DNA of 64,000 nt, taken from positions 24,850,297-24,914,296 of the forward strand of contig CM048850.1 of the NCBI GenBank assembly GCA_026545225.1, read 5' to 3'. Numbering within the stretch: the stretch's first letter is position 1; every line of letters begins with the position of its first letter. Positions 1 through 11,974 of this stretch are shown piece after piece. A model generated the notes under the pieces. The model had not been told where the DNA came from and did not search any database. It was given only the letters and a program-made list of their open reading frames with translations. Source of the stretch: Cornus controversa (taxonomy: Eukaryota > Streptophyta > Magnoliopsida > Cornales > Cornaceae). The position numbers were made by a program, and so were the translations under genes.

Positions 1-26
1 TATCGCGCTAATTTAGTTTTCATTTA

Positions 27-64
<38 letters not shown>

Positions 65-777
65 GCCCATAAATGTCTTCTATTGAATACTAAAGGAGAA
101 ACGAGATTGATGTTCCAAAGGTTCGACAAGCAATCTTCCGAAACGGGAGGCAGCTGATAGAGAAATCCTGATGAGTAGTTCCAACAGTGGATAAGGTAAG
201 CCAAAAGGTCAAATGGATAACGTGACGATAAATACAATAATAAAGATATGAGATAATCAATATCCGAATAGATAAATCAATGAGGTTAATTTAGATCAGA
301 TAAGGGATAACCATCCTCATCAAATTACTATGAGAAGAGTCCTACTACTGTACTCCATGTCAATGACAACTAAACCTTCATAAATGAGACGTATGTCCAC
401 TTAAACGAGTATGACACAAAATATTGAATTCAGCTTTTAATATATTTTCATATTTCATCAATCACTAACTTGATCGTCGGAAAGTACTCGACTGGCACCT
501 CACTAGTGCCAATCCCAATCTCATCTTCTCTCTGTCTTGCAGGAAGGCGATGTCAAACCATATCTTGAAGTTTTTTCCAACAACAATATGTAAGAAAGTG
601 CTCATCGTAGATAAATTGTCACGACTAAAAACTGAATGTGATAAGACTCTAAGTGCATGCATTTGAAAAATAAAAATTCTTCACTATAAAATATATCTAT
701 ACATGTAATCTTGTCAACGATAAAATTATATTCAATAAAAATATATAATTAATAATAACTTTAACTATCTACTAAAA
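1..777. other. AT-rich flank without a recognisable gene
   Basis: The stretch is AT-rich with a (TA)n run at about 33-62. Short open frames lack any recognisable domain. It lies outside the LINE that begins at 788. Confidence 0.6.
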
Positions 778-787
778 TTTTGTTGTT
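778..787. repeat. Candidate LINE target-site duplication, copy next to the poly-A tail
   Basis: TTTTGTTGTT here is followed directly by a poly-T run (the poly-A tail of a minus-strand LINE). The same 10 bases occur at 17014-17023, just beyond the 5' end of the LINE. The sequence is simple, so a chance match cannot be excluded. Confidence 0.5.
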
Positions 788-1068
788 TATTTTTTTTGGA
801 AAGTTAAGCAATGTGTATTAAAAGAAGTAAGTAATTACAAAGCCTAATTAAAGGGAATGACTAAGCCCAAAAAGCAATAGTCAGAAAAAGAGACAAGGCC
901 CACACTAGCTATTTGTTTAACAGTGTAAATCCAAATAGAAACTAGCCCAAAGATGAGCCTTCTGAATTCAAATAGCTGTTGTAACAGCTATAAGATTCGC
1001 ATCCGGTTGCCACAAGAGATTTCAATTCTCATTCTCTCTTAGGAGGAGTTGATAGGTCAATCAGGGGG

Positions 1069-1566
1069 CTAAGGAAGAAGACACGGAAAGGAATCTAGAA
1101 ACTCCCATGCTTTATGAGCTCTCCTTGAGGCTAGCCATACCTTATAGGAAAGAGGATACAATCGATCCCTGATCCAGTTAACAATTTGTGTTTGAACTAA
1201 GTTACCAGGTCTTCTTTTGCCTTCACGTTGCCTCATGTTCCTTTCGATCCAGATGTGGTAAACGGTTGCTGAAAGAGCTAGTTTATTAATGGAGTTGCCA
1301 CAATTTTTTTGCTTCCAATGATGGCTTGCCCACAAGATAAAAGTATCCCAATTCATAGAGTTTATATGGAACCCACACTATGTTTGAATAAATATCCAAA
1401 TTGGCTTTGAAAAAGAACATTTGAAGAACAGGTGATCTACTGATTCAGTAGATGTCCTGCATAAAGGGCACATATTTGGAATGTTGAGATATGCAGTCCT
1501 ATCTAAGGTGAGAAATCTCTTAAGAATGGCAAGCCAAAGAGTGAACTTATGTTTTGGGATGAACAT
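1069..1566 (-). pseudogene. LINE ORF2 C-terminal zinc domain (zf-RVT) and tail
   Basis: Two minus-strand open pieces (1378-1566, then 1069-1356) encode the end of LINE ORF2. The first has the zf-RVT signature, with PKHKFTLWLAILKRFLT followed by CPLC and later DHLFFKC, giving Cys and His ligands in the usual spacing. The second has the downstream YHIWIERNMR stretch that ends plant L1 ORF2 proteins. A frame break lies between them. In this family the zinc domain follows the reverse transcriptase and is thought to aid template binding. About 600 bp of degraded ORF2 joins this to the RT block at 2193. Confidence 0.8.
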
Positions 1567-2192
1567 TGAATTCTATACCATGTGAGACCAGGTTGCAGGG
1601 TTATAATGTGGATATATGAATGGCATAGTTAGCTTCAAGAGAATTCATTATTTGAAGAAGGCATCCAAATCTATGAGTCAAAATATAGAGTTGGGGGAAG
1701 GGCATTGTGGAGTTCAGGAATCATGGAAAAGATAGCAGGATGAATTGTCCACACATAATTCGAAATAAGGGAATTTAGAGTAGTATTGTTTGGGATTCCA
1801 GAATTTGTGATTTCATGATCTTAAAATTTGGAGCAAAGAGGTAAATTGTTAAGCCAATTATAATGCCTGAAGGAAGTAGTATTATCATTGCCCACCTTGA
1901 TCTTGCAAAGAGGTTTAATAAGAGGTCTTAATTGCAGCAACTTCCTCTAATTCCAGGAGCTCTTCTGAGGACATTTTATCTCCCATATGCATCTTCCTCT
2001 AATTAGGTACTCTCTTGTCCATTGAACACAATAACTATGACAATTATTTGAGATAACATACCATAAATTCTTTAACATAGTAGCTTTATTTAGAAACTCA
2101 ATGTCTGGAATACCCAGTCCCCCCATTTGCTTTGGCCTTTATATGATGTGTCAAGCTACTATGGCCTTTTTGCTTTGAATGTTTAAACCAGA

Positions 2193-3913
2193 TCATAGAA
2201 AATTCCTGCACACCTTATTAATATCAGTTAGGACTGATTTTGGAAACACAAACAAAGAAGCCCAATACAATTGAGAGCTTATCAAGATGGACTTTATAAG
2301 ATGTAATCTTCCCCCATAGAACAGGAACATGCTTGTCCAATGATCCACCCTCCTAGTAATCTTGTCCACCAACACCTTGCAGTCCACTGCCTTAAGCCTT
2401 GTAGAGATCAGAGGAATCCCTAAATGCTTAAAAGGGAGGCACCCTTTATTAAAACCTAGCAGGTTAGAGATTAGTTGCTCAGTGGGGAGATCAACTCCAG
2501 CTAAGAAAATTAAACTTTTTGAAAAGTTGATTGAAAGACCAGAGAGACTAGAAAAAATATCCAATGCATTCTTTAGAACTTTAACTGAGTTGAGATTGCC
2601 ATATAAGAGAACAAGCAGGTCATCAGCAAAAGCCAAGTGAGAAATTGATCTTTTTATACATTTTCCATGGCATTTTAAGTTTGGAGATTCAGAAATAAGT
2701 TTCTGAAAAATATTTGAGAAAATTTGCATAACAATAGTGAAGATGAAAGGAGAGAGTGGGTCACCTTGCCTCAACCCTTTCACACCCTAAAAGAATCCAT
2801 GAAGTTCTCCATTAATTAATATTGAAAAGGAGGGAGAGGTCACACAAGCTCTAATCCAATGAATGAAAAGTGGTGGAAATTGAAATAAATGGAGTGCATC
2901 AAAAAGGAACTCCCATCCAATAGAATCAAATGCCTTTTGGATATCAATTTTTAGTGCACATCTAGGACTAGAAGAGGAAGGTGGTATCCAAGGAAAAGTT
3001 CTTGTGCCAAAAGAATGCTATCACTAATGTTCTTCCTGGGACAAATGCTGTCTGGCTAGACTCAATAATGTGAGGAAGGATAGGTTTGAGTTTGATTGCT
3101 AACAATTTTACAATTCATTTATAAATTGTATTACAACAAGAGATTGGTCTAAACTCATTTAGGGAGGTTGGGTTAGGTGATTTTGGAACTAAAGCAATAT
3201 AATAACAATTAAGTTCTTTCAACAAATTTCCTTTCTAAAAAAAATTCTCTGATTGCTTTAGTGATACTTCTACCAATAATTAACCAAGCTTTGTGAAAAA
3301 AGAAAGCATTAAAGCCATCTAGCCCAGGAGCTTTATCTCTATTAAGAGAGAGAAAATAAGATTCAATTTCTATATCAGAGGGAATGGAAGATAATGCATC
3401 AATGAATCTTGAAGGCACAAAATTGGTAGCAAAGGGACTAAGTACTGATTTGCCAGAGTAAAGGGGAGGATTCTCTCCAAGAAGAGCATGAAAATGATTT
3501 AAAATTGCATTTTTGATAGGTAAATCCCCTTCAATCTGAACACCATCAGCACCTGTGATAAGGATAATCTTCTTTCTATTGATCCTTGATCCAACTAAGT
3601 TAAAGAAGAATGCAGAATTACAATCCCCAGCTTGCAACCATCTAATCCTAGACTTTTGTATGAGATTTTGTTCTTCAATGCTTAAAAGATGGATGTACTC
3701 TACCATCAACTTATTCTCTTGAATTCTAAGAGAGCCATTCATAGGGTCAAGATCAAGACTCTCTTGGCATGAGAACGGTTTCTGTTTTGTATTTGACACT
3801 TTGTTGGAAATGTTAGAAAATTGCTTCTTAGAGATATCTTTCAGGGAAGATTTTAGAAGTTTAAGCTTCTTGACCACTTGAAACATAGAAGTGCCCTCAA
3901 TGATGAGCCCCAA
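2193..3913 (-). pseudogene. LINE ORF2 reverse transcriptase region
   Basis: The linker after the endonuclease and the RT domain lie at 3209-3913 and 2193-2783, with degraded sequence between. Visible RT motifs are KAPGLDGF at the start of the domain, motif A with KIDIQKAFDS at about 2930-2960, GLRQGDPLSP at about 2750-2780, and the catalytic FADD box. All three catalytic aspartates are readable. An in-frame TAG at 2787-2789 sits immediately before GLRQGDP, and other frame changes occur near 3209. The enzyme would have copied LINE RNA onto nicked chromosomal DNA; this copy cannot make a full protein. Confidence 0.88.
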
Positions 3914-4679
3914 GTTTTCTCAACAGCCAACATGAACTGGGAATTATCAGCCCAAGAATTAAAGAATCTGAAAGGGAGTTTTTTTTTTTGGCATAGGGTT
4001 TCCAAGGCTCACTAAAATAGGACTGTGGTCTGAAATCCCCTAAGGTAGAAAGGAACAACTTGACATAGGAAACCTCAAACTCCATTGATCATTAATTAAA
4101 GATTTATCCAATTTTCTTGCAATGTTAGTTATTCCAGGACTCTTGTTATTCCAAGTGAAAAAAAAAACCAGAGTACCTCAAATCATCAAGACATACCTTA
4201 TGTAAGCATTCCTTGAAATCTATTATGGTTGTAGTCCATTTTCCTGAGCCCCCCAAATCTTTTAGAAATAATACATATAGCATTGAAGTCCCCAAGTAAA
4301 ATCCATGGTTGGTTTGAAAAATTACTAGATTGTAATATGATATCAGACCATAGGTCTTTCCTAGCACCTGGAGTGTTAGCCCCATAAACTAGGCTGCACT
4401 TGAATTCAGTTGAAGAATCAAGCAAAGTAACTGAACAATGCATTGCTTGACTTGTTGCAGCTTCCAAACAGATACTTACCTTCCTTGGATTCCACATTAG
4501 CCAGATATTTTCAAGGGGGAATGGTTGTAATTATGCAATACCTTCCAATGAGCTACTATTTGCCTATGGATTGAGTCCACATTCTGTAAACTTACTCTAG
4601 TTTCTAGAGCTGCAAACAAGTCCACTTTGTTGTGAAAAATAAACTTTTTAATTTCTACCTGTTTGGAGAGGTGATTCAT
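3897..4679 (-). pseudogene. LINE ORF2 AP-type endonuclease domain
   Basis: Minus-strand fragments in three frames match the exonuclease-endonuclease-phosphatase domain that starts LINE ORF2. The ALETRV stretch lies in 4497-4679, the GDFNAI catalytic motif in 4198-4497, then SGFFFHLEWNN and ARKLD. A plant L1 endonuclease is about 230 residues; the pieces add up to that length. Frameshifts near 4497 and 4200 and stops around 4020-4080 inactivate it. In life this domain nicks the target DNA. Confidence 0.82.
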
Positions 4680-4934
4680 ACCCCCTCACATTCTATGCTG
4701 CAATATTAGTCATTTGAGAAAAGGCACAAAGCTTCCCTTCATGTCTGAGCTAACATGAATCCTATAAACCTTTTTAGGCTTCTTAACATCATTTTGGCCT
4801 CCTTTCATCTTTTTCTTACTCATTCCCACCAATGGTTTAGGATTGGAATCAGATTAACTGATAGAGTTAGTTATTTGCTCACTTCCATCCTCGTGATTAG
4901 ATTAAGAAGCCATTTCACATTCTTGTTCCAAAAC

Positions 4935-6274
4935 CTAAAACCTGTTAATTGCTACAGAAGTATAAAAAATAGTTGGACTGTTGTGAATCACAGTTGGTGA
5001 TGTTTGGTTAAAAGATCTAGATAAATCTACAACCAATTTGTGGTTTTCCAGATTGATGAAGGTATGAGAGGTATGGATTTTGAAAGAATGTGATCTGTTA
5101 CTGTTTGAGGATAAGTCATTTGAAAAGTGACTCTGATTGGATTCAGAGAAGTTTTTCTTTTTTTGCGCAGGGGTATGTAGTGTTGTCAATTGGTGATTGA
5201 TTTGCTTATTGTGACATGGCTGGTCTGAATTTGGATAAGTGTGGGAGATCTAGTTGGTCATTGGGATAACGGAACTATGAGTAAGCGGATAGATAGAGTT
5301 ATGTTCTATAGATGCAACATTTTTACTAAGGGAATTTGTGATAGAATCAGAGTGTGATGGTTCAAGCCACTGCTGATGAGGCTCCTGAACATCATTGGGA
5401 ATAGCAGGGTTGTGGGAGAGTTTATTGTGAGATGATTGTTTTGGTTCCTGAATGTGCTGAGTGGGTTCTTGGGGATGGTCATTGTGGAATAAAATAGGGG
5501 AATAAGAGAATTTTGTGTGAGATGAATTGCCCTTTCTGTGATAAACCAGCTTCCATTCCCTAGCATCCAGGTGGCAAGAGGTTTTTTTTTCTTAGCATTC
5601 ACTCTACATGAAATCCCACTATGTCCCAGTTTGTTGCAGTAATTGTAGAATTGGGGCATCCAGATATTCCACCTTAATGGTTTCGGAGGATGAGGTCCCA
5701 GTCTTGAGTTAGATTTGCTGAATTAGAGGATTTTTGGCATCCAATTGAATACAAATTCGAGCATAATTGAGCCTCAATCTTGATTATGTTACTTGATCAA
5801 TATAAAATGGCTTACCAAGAACACTAGCAATGTGACTAAGTCCATTTGCAGTCCAAAACTGGAGAGGGACATTGAAAAGTTTCACCCAAACATGAATAAG
5901 AGAGCTTTCATGCCTCTGAGTATGAAGATCAGGATTTCATTTTTTCATATTCAATGGCTTGCCAGCAATAAAAAATGGTCCTATGGAAAGAACAGAGTCA
6001 ACTGAGAAATTATTATGAAACCTGAAAAAATAGCAATCCTTGCCATCCATTGCTACTTCCATAAGACCATATGATTTCTAGAATTTAAAAGCAGAAACTT
6101 TCACCATTCCAAATGAAAGCTTTTTCTGAGGAAAATAATCAACAAGATAAGATTTTCAATAAGAAATCCACCCTAAAGCAATTTCATATGGAGGATCGAC
6201 AATGGGAATGGAAATGGATTCATCTTTAGATGGCTCAATGTAATGGAAAACCATTTTTTCAAGATTGGATTTGA
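4935..6274 (-). pseudogene. LINE ORF1 C-terminal half: DUF4283-like domain, zinc knuckle and tail
   Basis: Reading the minus strand from the element A insertion point, about 6160-5780 encodes a DUF4283-like region with the diagnostic HVWVKLFNVPLQFWTANGLS and a following ALGKP-type block (here SVLGKPFYID). A CX2CX4HX4C zinc knuckle follows at about 5590-5650, but its first cysteine is tyrosine (YNYCNKLGHSGISC). A low-complexity Ser/Asn-rich tail follows (4935-5189). This architecture is typical of plant L1 ORF1, an RNA-binding chaperone. Stops and frameshifts are frequent. Confidence 0.75.
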
Positions 6275-6279
6275 CAACT
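6275..6279. repeat. Target-site duplication of element A, left copy (CAACT)
   Basis: CAACT precedes the TG of the left LTR and is repeated directly after the CA of the right LTR at 15966-15970. Five bases is the normal size for LTR retrotransposons. Confidence 0.93.
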
Positions 6280-6464
6280 TGATAAGTGTTCAATTCTATG
6301 CATTCGAACCCTCTTTATTGCATACGTTAGTTCCATTTTTGCGTTTACCGAGATATGTTTACGGTATTTTTGTGTTTTTGATGTTTTGCAGGTATTGGAG
6401 TAAATGGAGCAAAGTTGGAAGCTTTCTGCAGTCAAGAGAAGAAATCAGAAAATGCAGCCAAGGC

Positions 6465-6580
6465 ATCTCGATCAATCGAGATGTTGATTTCGATTAATCA
6501 AAATCTAGATTGATCAAGATCTCATTTTGATTGATCGAAATCTCGATCAATCGAGATTCAATCTCGATCAATCGAGATTC
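6465..6580. promoter_or_regulatory. Palindrome cluster in element A 5' LTR
   Basis: About six imperfect palindromes of the form ATCTCGAT-CA-ATCGAGAT or TTTCGATTGATCGAAA lie end to end, 130-240 bp upstream of the TA-rich run. The 3' LTR copy (14733-14848) is more regular, since several 5' LTR differences fall inside the palindrome arms. The location fits an enhancer-like role, which is inference. Confidence 0.6.
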
Positions 6581-6701
6581 TGCAGAGCCCACTTGGCCAC
6601 TTGCTCACCTGCTCTCCCACTTGCAACAAAATTCCCCTTTTTGCACGACTTAGGGGGATTGTCTGACTTGAACAAGACTTTTGGGGGCCTTCTTGATACA
6701 A

Positions 6702-6732
6702 GAGATATATATAATGATATATATATATATAT
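6702..6732 (+). promoter_or_regulatory. Candidate TATA region of the element A LTR promoter
   Basis: GATATATATAATG is followed by a (TA)n run just before GGTGGGCCCC. It lies within the LTR, downstream of the palindrome cluster, where a U3 promoter is expected. The transcription start is unknown. Confidence 0.4.
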
Positions 6733-7703
6733 GGTGGGCCCCAAGGTGAAAAAAGAAGCCCAAAAAGCACCAAAAGCCACATATCTCATATATCTCTCAA
6801 GACACATTAGAATATCGGAGGAGAGACCTTCGGGAGAGGAAGAGGAGAGCTGAACCAGACCAAGAAGCTTCATTCTCTTCATCAATGGAAGGGTGCAAGG
6901 CAACCATGAGCAACTAACTCTTCTACTAGGGTGTTGGTTTCAACCCCTAGCCATGTAAACTTGTTCATCTTTGTAGCTCTTGGGATTTGTAATTAAATGT
7001 TGATTATTTAGCCTAGTGATTATGTACACAAATACATCTCTTTTATATATTCATTTGATTTGGAATTTATTCTTGTCTTAGAGTAGATTTTGTCACTTGA
7101 ATGCACAACATTTGCATATTCCACAAGAAGTGCAAATGATGGCTAGATAATGGTGTTTAAATGAATGTGTGATGTTAGTTTGTATAGACCATGCCAAGAC
7201 AAGGTAGTTTGGATGCATGTAGTGTTCACTTAGAGAGTAGAGTAAGTAGGTAGTTAGTTAGGTTGAAGAGCTATGCTTGTTGAAGATGGATTATGATAGG
7301 TTAGCACACACATTGATCTTTTGATATGTCATTGAGGTCACAAGCCTAATGACATTGTTAGGCATTTAATTAATGAATCCCATGCTTGCTACACTTATGA
7401 ACATGTGAATGGTTAGTGGTGGAACCCAACCCTAGTTCTCTCTCCCAACTTTACTCTTTAATTTTATTGTCATTTCATTTATGCAATAGTTTTTAAACAC
7501 AAAACCAAAAAATCTATTTTTAGAATTAAAGTAGAATTAATCTTCCTTTAAGACAATTGCGACTAGTCCTCGTGGGATCGATACCCTCTATATAGAACCT
7601 TATCTACAAAGATTCGTGCTCTTGCGAGTGGTTAAATTATATTTTGATAAAAAGGAAAAAATTAAGCTTACAATATAATTTAGTTCCGACCACATCAAAA
7701 TTT

Positions 7704-7721
7704 TGGCGCCGTTGCCGGGGA
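7704..7721 (+). other. Primer-binding site, tRNA-Asp type (element A)
   Basis: TGGCGCCGTTGCCGGGGA starts six bases after the 5' LTR. It is complementary to the 3' end of plant tRNA-Asp(GTC), the usual primer for Athila/Tat elements. Confidence 0.92.
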
Positions 7722-7980
7722 CTACGGTTTTATTGTCGCCATTGGAAGATTAAATCTGGTTTAATTCTTAGGCTAGAAATTCTTTCATTCTTTTTGTATA
7801 TATCTTGTCCTTATTTTTCAAATTTCTTGATTTTAGGTATACCACATAGCGGGCATCTAAGAGAAGTAAACTTGGAACCCTTTGTGAGTATAACGCCTAA
7901 AATTAGTAGTTTGAATTCATTCATTCTTTTGTATATATTTGTTTATTTTGTATATTGAGGTGTTGTTCTATTGGTAATGC

Positions 7981-9854
7981 ATGCTAGGTAGACGGTCATT
8001 GTCACTTCCTTTGCTTCCGTGTAACATTGAACTTGAACGAACACTTAGACAACGTAGAGGAACCTCTAGGGACCCTATATTGCCTAGGACTGAAAACATG
8101 GATCCAAATGAGAGACAACCTCCCGGACTACCTCCTTTTAATCATGAACAACCACCTCCACCACCACCTCCTCAAGGAGAGTTGCTTATGGACTTTTACC
8201 TTTCGACTACATTTGAAGTACCTTCATGTATCCAATTTCCGGATGTAGTGGCAACTCAATTCGAAATAAAGTCCTCCACCATCAATCTTCTTAATAGCTT
8301 CCACGGTCTCCCTAATGAGGATCCGTACCGGCACTTAGATTACTTCCTTTCCGTGTGTTCCACTATTCGTGTACCACACTTTACGGAGGATGATCTAAAG
8401 CTGCGTATGTTCCCCTTCTCCCTAAAAGATAAAGCTAGAAGTTGGTTCAACTCCTTAGAACCTAACTCAATCCATTCTTGGGCGGAGATGCAAATAGAGT
8501 TCTTGAAAAAATACTTCGACGAGCAATCACCGGATTCACCCAAATTGACCAAGAACAATTCCATGAGACGTGGGAGAGGTTAAAGGATCTTTTAAAATCT
8601 TGTCCGCATCATGCGGTCCCAAAATGGCAGCTAGTGCAAAGTTTTTATGATGGGGTGAGTGAGCAACATAGACAAATGATAGACTCCGCGTGTGGGGGTG
8701 GATATCTTTCGAAAAGCCCCGATGAGGCATGGAAACTTTTTCAAACCCTAAGCAACAATTCAGCTCAACGCTCTTCCACTAGGAAAGGGAAGGCCACCCA
8801 ACCTTGTAGAGGCGTGCATGAGATTTCACGGGTAGATGAGGTTGCCATGCAAGTAGAAGCCCTATCCCAAAAAATGAATTTAATCATGAAAAATGGGCTG
8901 CCTACTCCAAACCAATCTGTCCAAAATCAGGAAGGTTGTTCGTTTTGCTATAGTACTTCACATTTCGTGCGAGATTGTCCTATTGCCGGGCAATCTCCCG
9001 ATTATGCTCAAGAGCAAGCGAATACCTTGTACGCTAAACAACTGAATGATTCATATTCGAACACGTACAATCCTGGTTACAAGAACCATCCGGCTTTTTC
9101 ATGGAAACCTCAAGAATCAAGTCCCTCTTTCCAAGGGCAAAACTCTTTTAATTCCCCCTCTCAACAGCCTCATTATAGGCCAAATCCTCAACCTTACAAT
9201 CAAAGATCTAATTACCAACAACCACCACCTCCTCTGAGAAGCCAAAGCTTTGAAGAAAGAGTGATAAGCAATCTTGAGGCCAACACCCGCTTATTGCAAA
9301 CTCACTCTCAATCAATCTCTAAGCTTGAAGCCAATGCTCAATCTATGGCTAGGTTAGAAGCTCAAATCGGGCAACTAGCTAATGCCTTAAATAGAAGAGA
9401 GGAAGGTAAGTTGCCGAGTCAACCGGTGGCGAACCCCAAACGTGTCCATATGATTGAAGATCCATCATCTTCAACTTGTAATGCACCTCCGGAGCAAGTT
9501 CAATTAATCACAACCTTGAGAAGTGGTAAAATCATTAACTCCAAGGTAGGGGAGGAAGAGAGAAAGGAATTCCAAGAGCAACCTAAAAATCCAAAGGAAT
9601 CCCAATTAAATCCAAAATTATTTCCGTTAAATCTAAATTTGCAAAATACCCCTTCAAATCCAAAAGGAAAGGCAAGTGAAGTTATGTCGTCATCGATACC
9701 AAATCTTGACACCTCTTATGAACCTCCGGTTCTTTTTCCTCAAAGATTGAAGGAACCTTCTCATTTCGGGAAGCGAGGAGAGAAAATCCAGGACATGATG
9801 GAGATCTTCAAACAAGTAAAGATCAATCTCCCTCTCCTTGATGCTATTCGATAA
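7981..9854 (+). pseudogene. Element A gag (frameshifted)
   Basis: The N-terminal part reads in one frame to about 8583 and the rest in another (about 8478-9854). The first piece starts near MLGRRSLSLPLLPCN, has a proline run, and then the retrotransposon gag domain (FHGLPNEDPYRHLDYFLSVC, FPFSLKDKARSWFNSL). The second resumes with GFTQIDQEQFHETWERLKDL and carries a CCHC zinc knuckle (CSFCYSTSHFVRDC), a Gln/Pro/Asn-rich stretch and a coiled-coil-like Leu/Ala repeat. A small deletion near 8515-8535 probably caused the frame change. A TAA at 9852-9854 separates gag from protease in the same frame. Gag would package the element RNA; this copy needs frameshift and readthrough, or protein in trans. 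Confidence 0.85.
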
Positions 9855-10796
9855 ATTCCCTCCTATGCGAAATTTTTGAAGGACTTGTGCACTCAAAAGC
9901 GCAAATCTAGGAATAATGTTCCTAAGAAAGTCCTCTTAACTGAGCACATAAGCTCCATTTTCCAACACCATGCCCCTCCTAAATTCAAAGATCCGGGTGC
10001 TCCGACCATTTCGTGCACCATCGGAAATCAATCTTTTGAAAAAGCACTTCTTGATCTAGGGGCTAGTGTCAATTTGCTTCCATTCTCAGTTTACCAACAA
10101 CTAGGTTTGGGGGAACTCAAGCATACCACGGTTGTGTTGCAACTTGCCGACCGTTCGGTGAAGCAACCACGTGGCATCATTGAGGATGTCATCATTCAAG
10201 TGGACAAATTCTATTTTCCGGTGGACTTCATAGTCCTTGACACGGAACCAGTCCAAAATCCGAATCATCATATTCCTATTATTTTAGGTCATCCATTCTT
10301 GGCCACGGTAAACGCTTGCGTTAATTGCCGTACCGGAGTGATGGACATCTCTTTTGGGAATATGAAAGTCCGCTTGAACATCTTCAATGCTTCCCACCAC
10401 ACATCCGACGATGAAAGTGAGTGCTTTTGTATCGATGTTGTGGAAGACCTTGTTCAAGAAGCACTTCCTTCTATTCTTTCCAAGGATCCTTTAGAGGCAT
10501 GCCTAAATCACTTCAACTATGATGATTTTTACATTGAGCAATCCATTTGTGAAGCTAATTCCATGCTCAAGGTCACTACCGTCATGGATGTGCCAAAAGG
10601 GAGAGTTCCGAGAGACCCCTTTCCTCCGTTGATTAATTCTGTCGCTCCCCACGGAGCGGTGGAATTGAAGGACTTAAAAGATGGCTCGATGTTCAAAGTA
10701 AACGGGCAGCGCTTAAAAATGTGCGTGGATGACCAAGTCACCACCGAATACGTGGATGTCGTCACTTTGACGGATCCCGTGTATTTTGACTCGTGA
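9855..10796 (+). CDS. Element A protease joined to an integrase C-terminal tail
   Basis: The open frame continues in the gag frame after the TAA at 9852-9854. It holds an aspartic protease domain with active-site motif DLGASVNLLP, the LQLADRSVKQPRG flap region and IILGHPFLATVNA. The DLGAS form rather than DTGAS is common in Athila/Tat proteases. Near the end, from about 10630, the protein has APHGAVELKD and FKVNGQRLK, which is the normal C-terminal end of Athila integrase (PHGAVEI...FKVNGQRLK). RT, RNase H and the integrase core, normally about 3 kb, are missing between the two, yet the frame stays open. The junction is at about 10590-10640. Confidence 0.8.
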   Translation: MPSYAKFLKDLCTQKRKSRNNVPKKVLLTEHISSIFQHHAPPKFKDPGAPTISCTIGNQSFEKALLDLGASVNLLPFSVYQQLGLGELKHTTVVLQLADRSVKQPRGIIEDVIIQVDKFYFPVDFIVLDTEPVQNPNHHIPIILGHPFLATVNACVNCRTGVMDISFGNMKVRLNIFNASHHTSDDESECFCIDVVEDLVQEALPSILSKDPLEACLNHFNYDDFYIEQSICEANSMLKVTTVMDVPKGRVPRDPFPPLINSVAPHGAVELKDLKDGSMFKVNGQRLKMCVDDQVTTEYVDVVTLTDPVYFDS

Positions 10797-10959
10797 GCTG
10801 ATCCGGACGTCGTGCCATAGACGTGTAAGGTGGCGAAGCCATGGTAGCTATCATGCTTCTATGATGTCCCTTTAATCCAAAGTAGGTGTGTATCTAAGCA
10901 ATGTAGTATCTAATTCCCAAATATCCAAGTCCCTGGAGCATAACTCAAGCTGACTATTT

Positions 10960-11305
10960 TTGAGCATTTCGATTGATCGAAGCCAGGATCTCGATCAATC
11001 GAGATTTTGATTGATCGAGATCTCAATTTCGATTGATCGAAAAATTGTAGAGATTTGCCAAGTCCAAAGTCCCGAGAGGTAGTATTCTTCGATTGCACTT
11101 CGATAGGTCTTCGATCGATCAAAAATTTTGATTGATCGAAATGGGATTTCGATTGATCGAAATAAAATTTTGATTGAATCAATTAAATGTTCGATTGATC
11201 GAAGTAAAAATGTGATTCAGGGAAGGAATTTTCGATTGATCGAAGCAAGATTTTGATCAATCGAAATCTCGATTGATCGAAATGTACATCTCGATCAATC
11301 GAGAT
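10960..11305. promoter_or_regulatory. Internal palindrome array of element A
   Basis: About a dozen near-copies of TTCGATTGATCGAA or ATCTCGATCAATCGAGAT fill this stretch between the protease ORF and the env-like region. The motif is the same as in the LTRs but the cluster is longer. It ends about 25 bp upstream of a weak TATA-like sequence (ATCTATTTAAACC, about 11333-11345). The position resembles an internal promoter module; function is inferred. Confidence 0.55.
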
Positions 11306-11565
11306 GCACACGGAGCCTGCACGTGAGCCAAAAATCTATTTAAACCGTTGGACTTCCCTCCCATTTTAAAAGACCATCCGAATTCTTCTCTCCCTCCGTG
11401 CGATCCAAGCCTTCTCCAAGCACTCCCGAGCACTCGATCTACCATTCCCGATCATCCGCCGCCATCTGACGCAGTCCGAAGCCGCTGCTAGCACTTGCGC
11501 TATCTTCTCTTCGCGGCTGCGAGTGGATCTTCTTCGGTTGAGCCGTTCATCTTCTTCTTCTTGAG

Positions 11566-11960
11566 GTAAGTGATGCATGGCTACTTTTTGTATACTTTTT
11601 TGCCATTTTTTGATAGTTTTACGGCGTAAGAAGCATGTTTAGATGGTATTGGGTTGGATGGGTGCAATTGCGGTGTTTGTAATGATATTTTGCAAGTTTC
11701 GGGGGGGTAGGAAGTCATCTGGAGTGAGATTTGGCATTCTTTTTGTTTTAAATGCTTAGTGTATGGTGTGCAACCGCGGCACCTTCGTTTCGGTTGCATC
11801 CGTTCACATTGCCTCTTTGAGAGTGATTTTTCTTTTTCTTTGCATTCTTGTCAGTACCATGGACTAGGACTTCATTTTATTTCTATTCTTTTAGTTTAAT
11901 CGTAGTCTAGCTTTCTTCTTATTCACCTTTTATTTACGTAATTTTTGGAATCAAGTGCAG
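11566..11960 (+). other. Candidate intron before the env-like ORF
   Basis: A good plant donor (GAG|GTAAGT at 11563-11571) follows a CT-rich leader, and a T-rich tract ends in an acceptor (AAGTGCAG|ACTG at 11953-11964). The first ATG of the env-like ORF lies 14 bases into the downstream exon. Splicing would place a short leader from about 11345 onto the env-like frame. No transcript evidence is available here. Confidence 0.45.
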
Positions 11961-11974
11961 ACTGTTCCGAGGCT

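Larger units (their letters stand above)
6280..7697 (+). repeat. Element A 5' LTR
   Basis: It starts TGATAAGTGTTCAATT and ends CCGACCACATCA. It carries a palindrome cluster at 6465-6580 and a TA-rich run near 6703-6732 that could serve as the TATA region. The copy at 14548-15965 has the same length with about 13 substitutions, mostly transitions. Confidence 0.95.

Noticed and set aside
6558..6903. ORFs in both frames of the element A LTR (also 14826-15171)
   Set aside because: They include the TA repeat (YIYIYI) and are duplicated with the LTR. No domain; they are chance frames in a non-coding LTR.
9876..10796. DLGAS instead of DTGAS read as a dead protease
   Set aside because: DLGAS is common in Athila/Tat proteases, so it is not evidence of inactivation.
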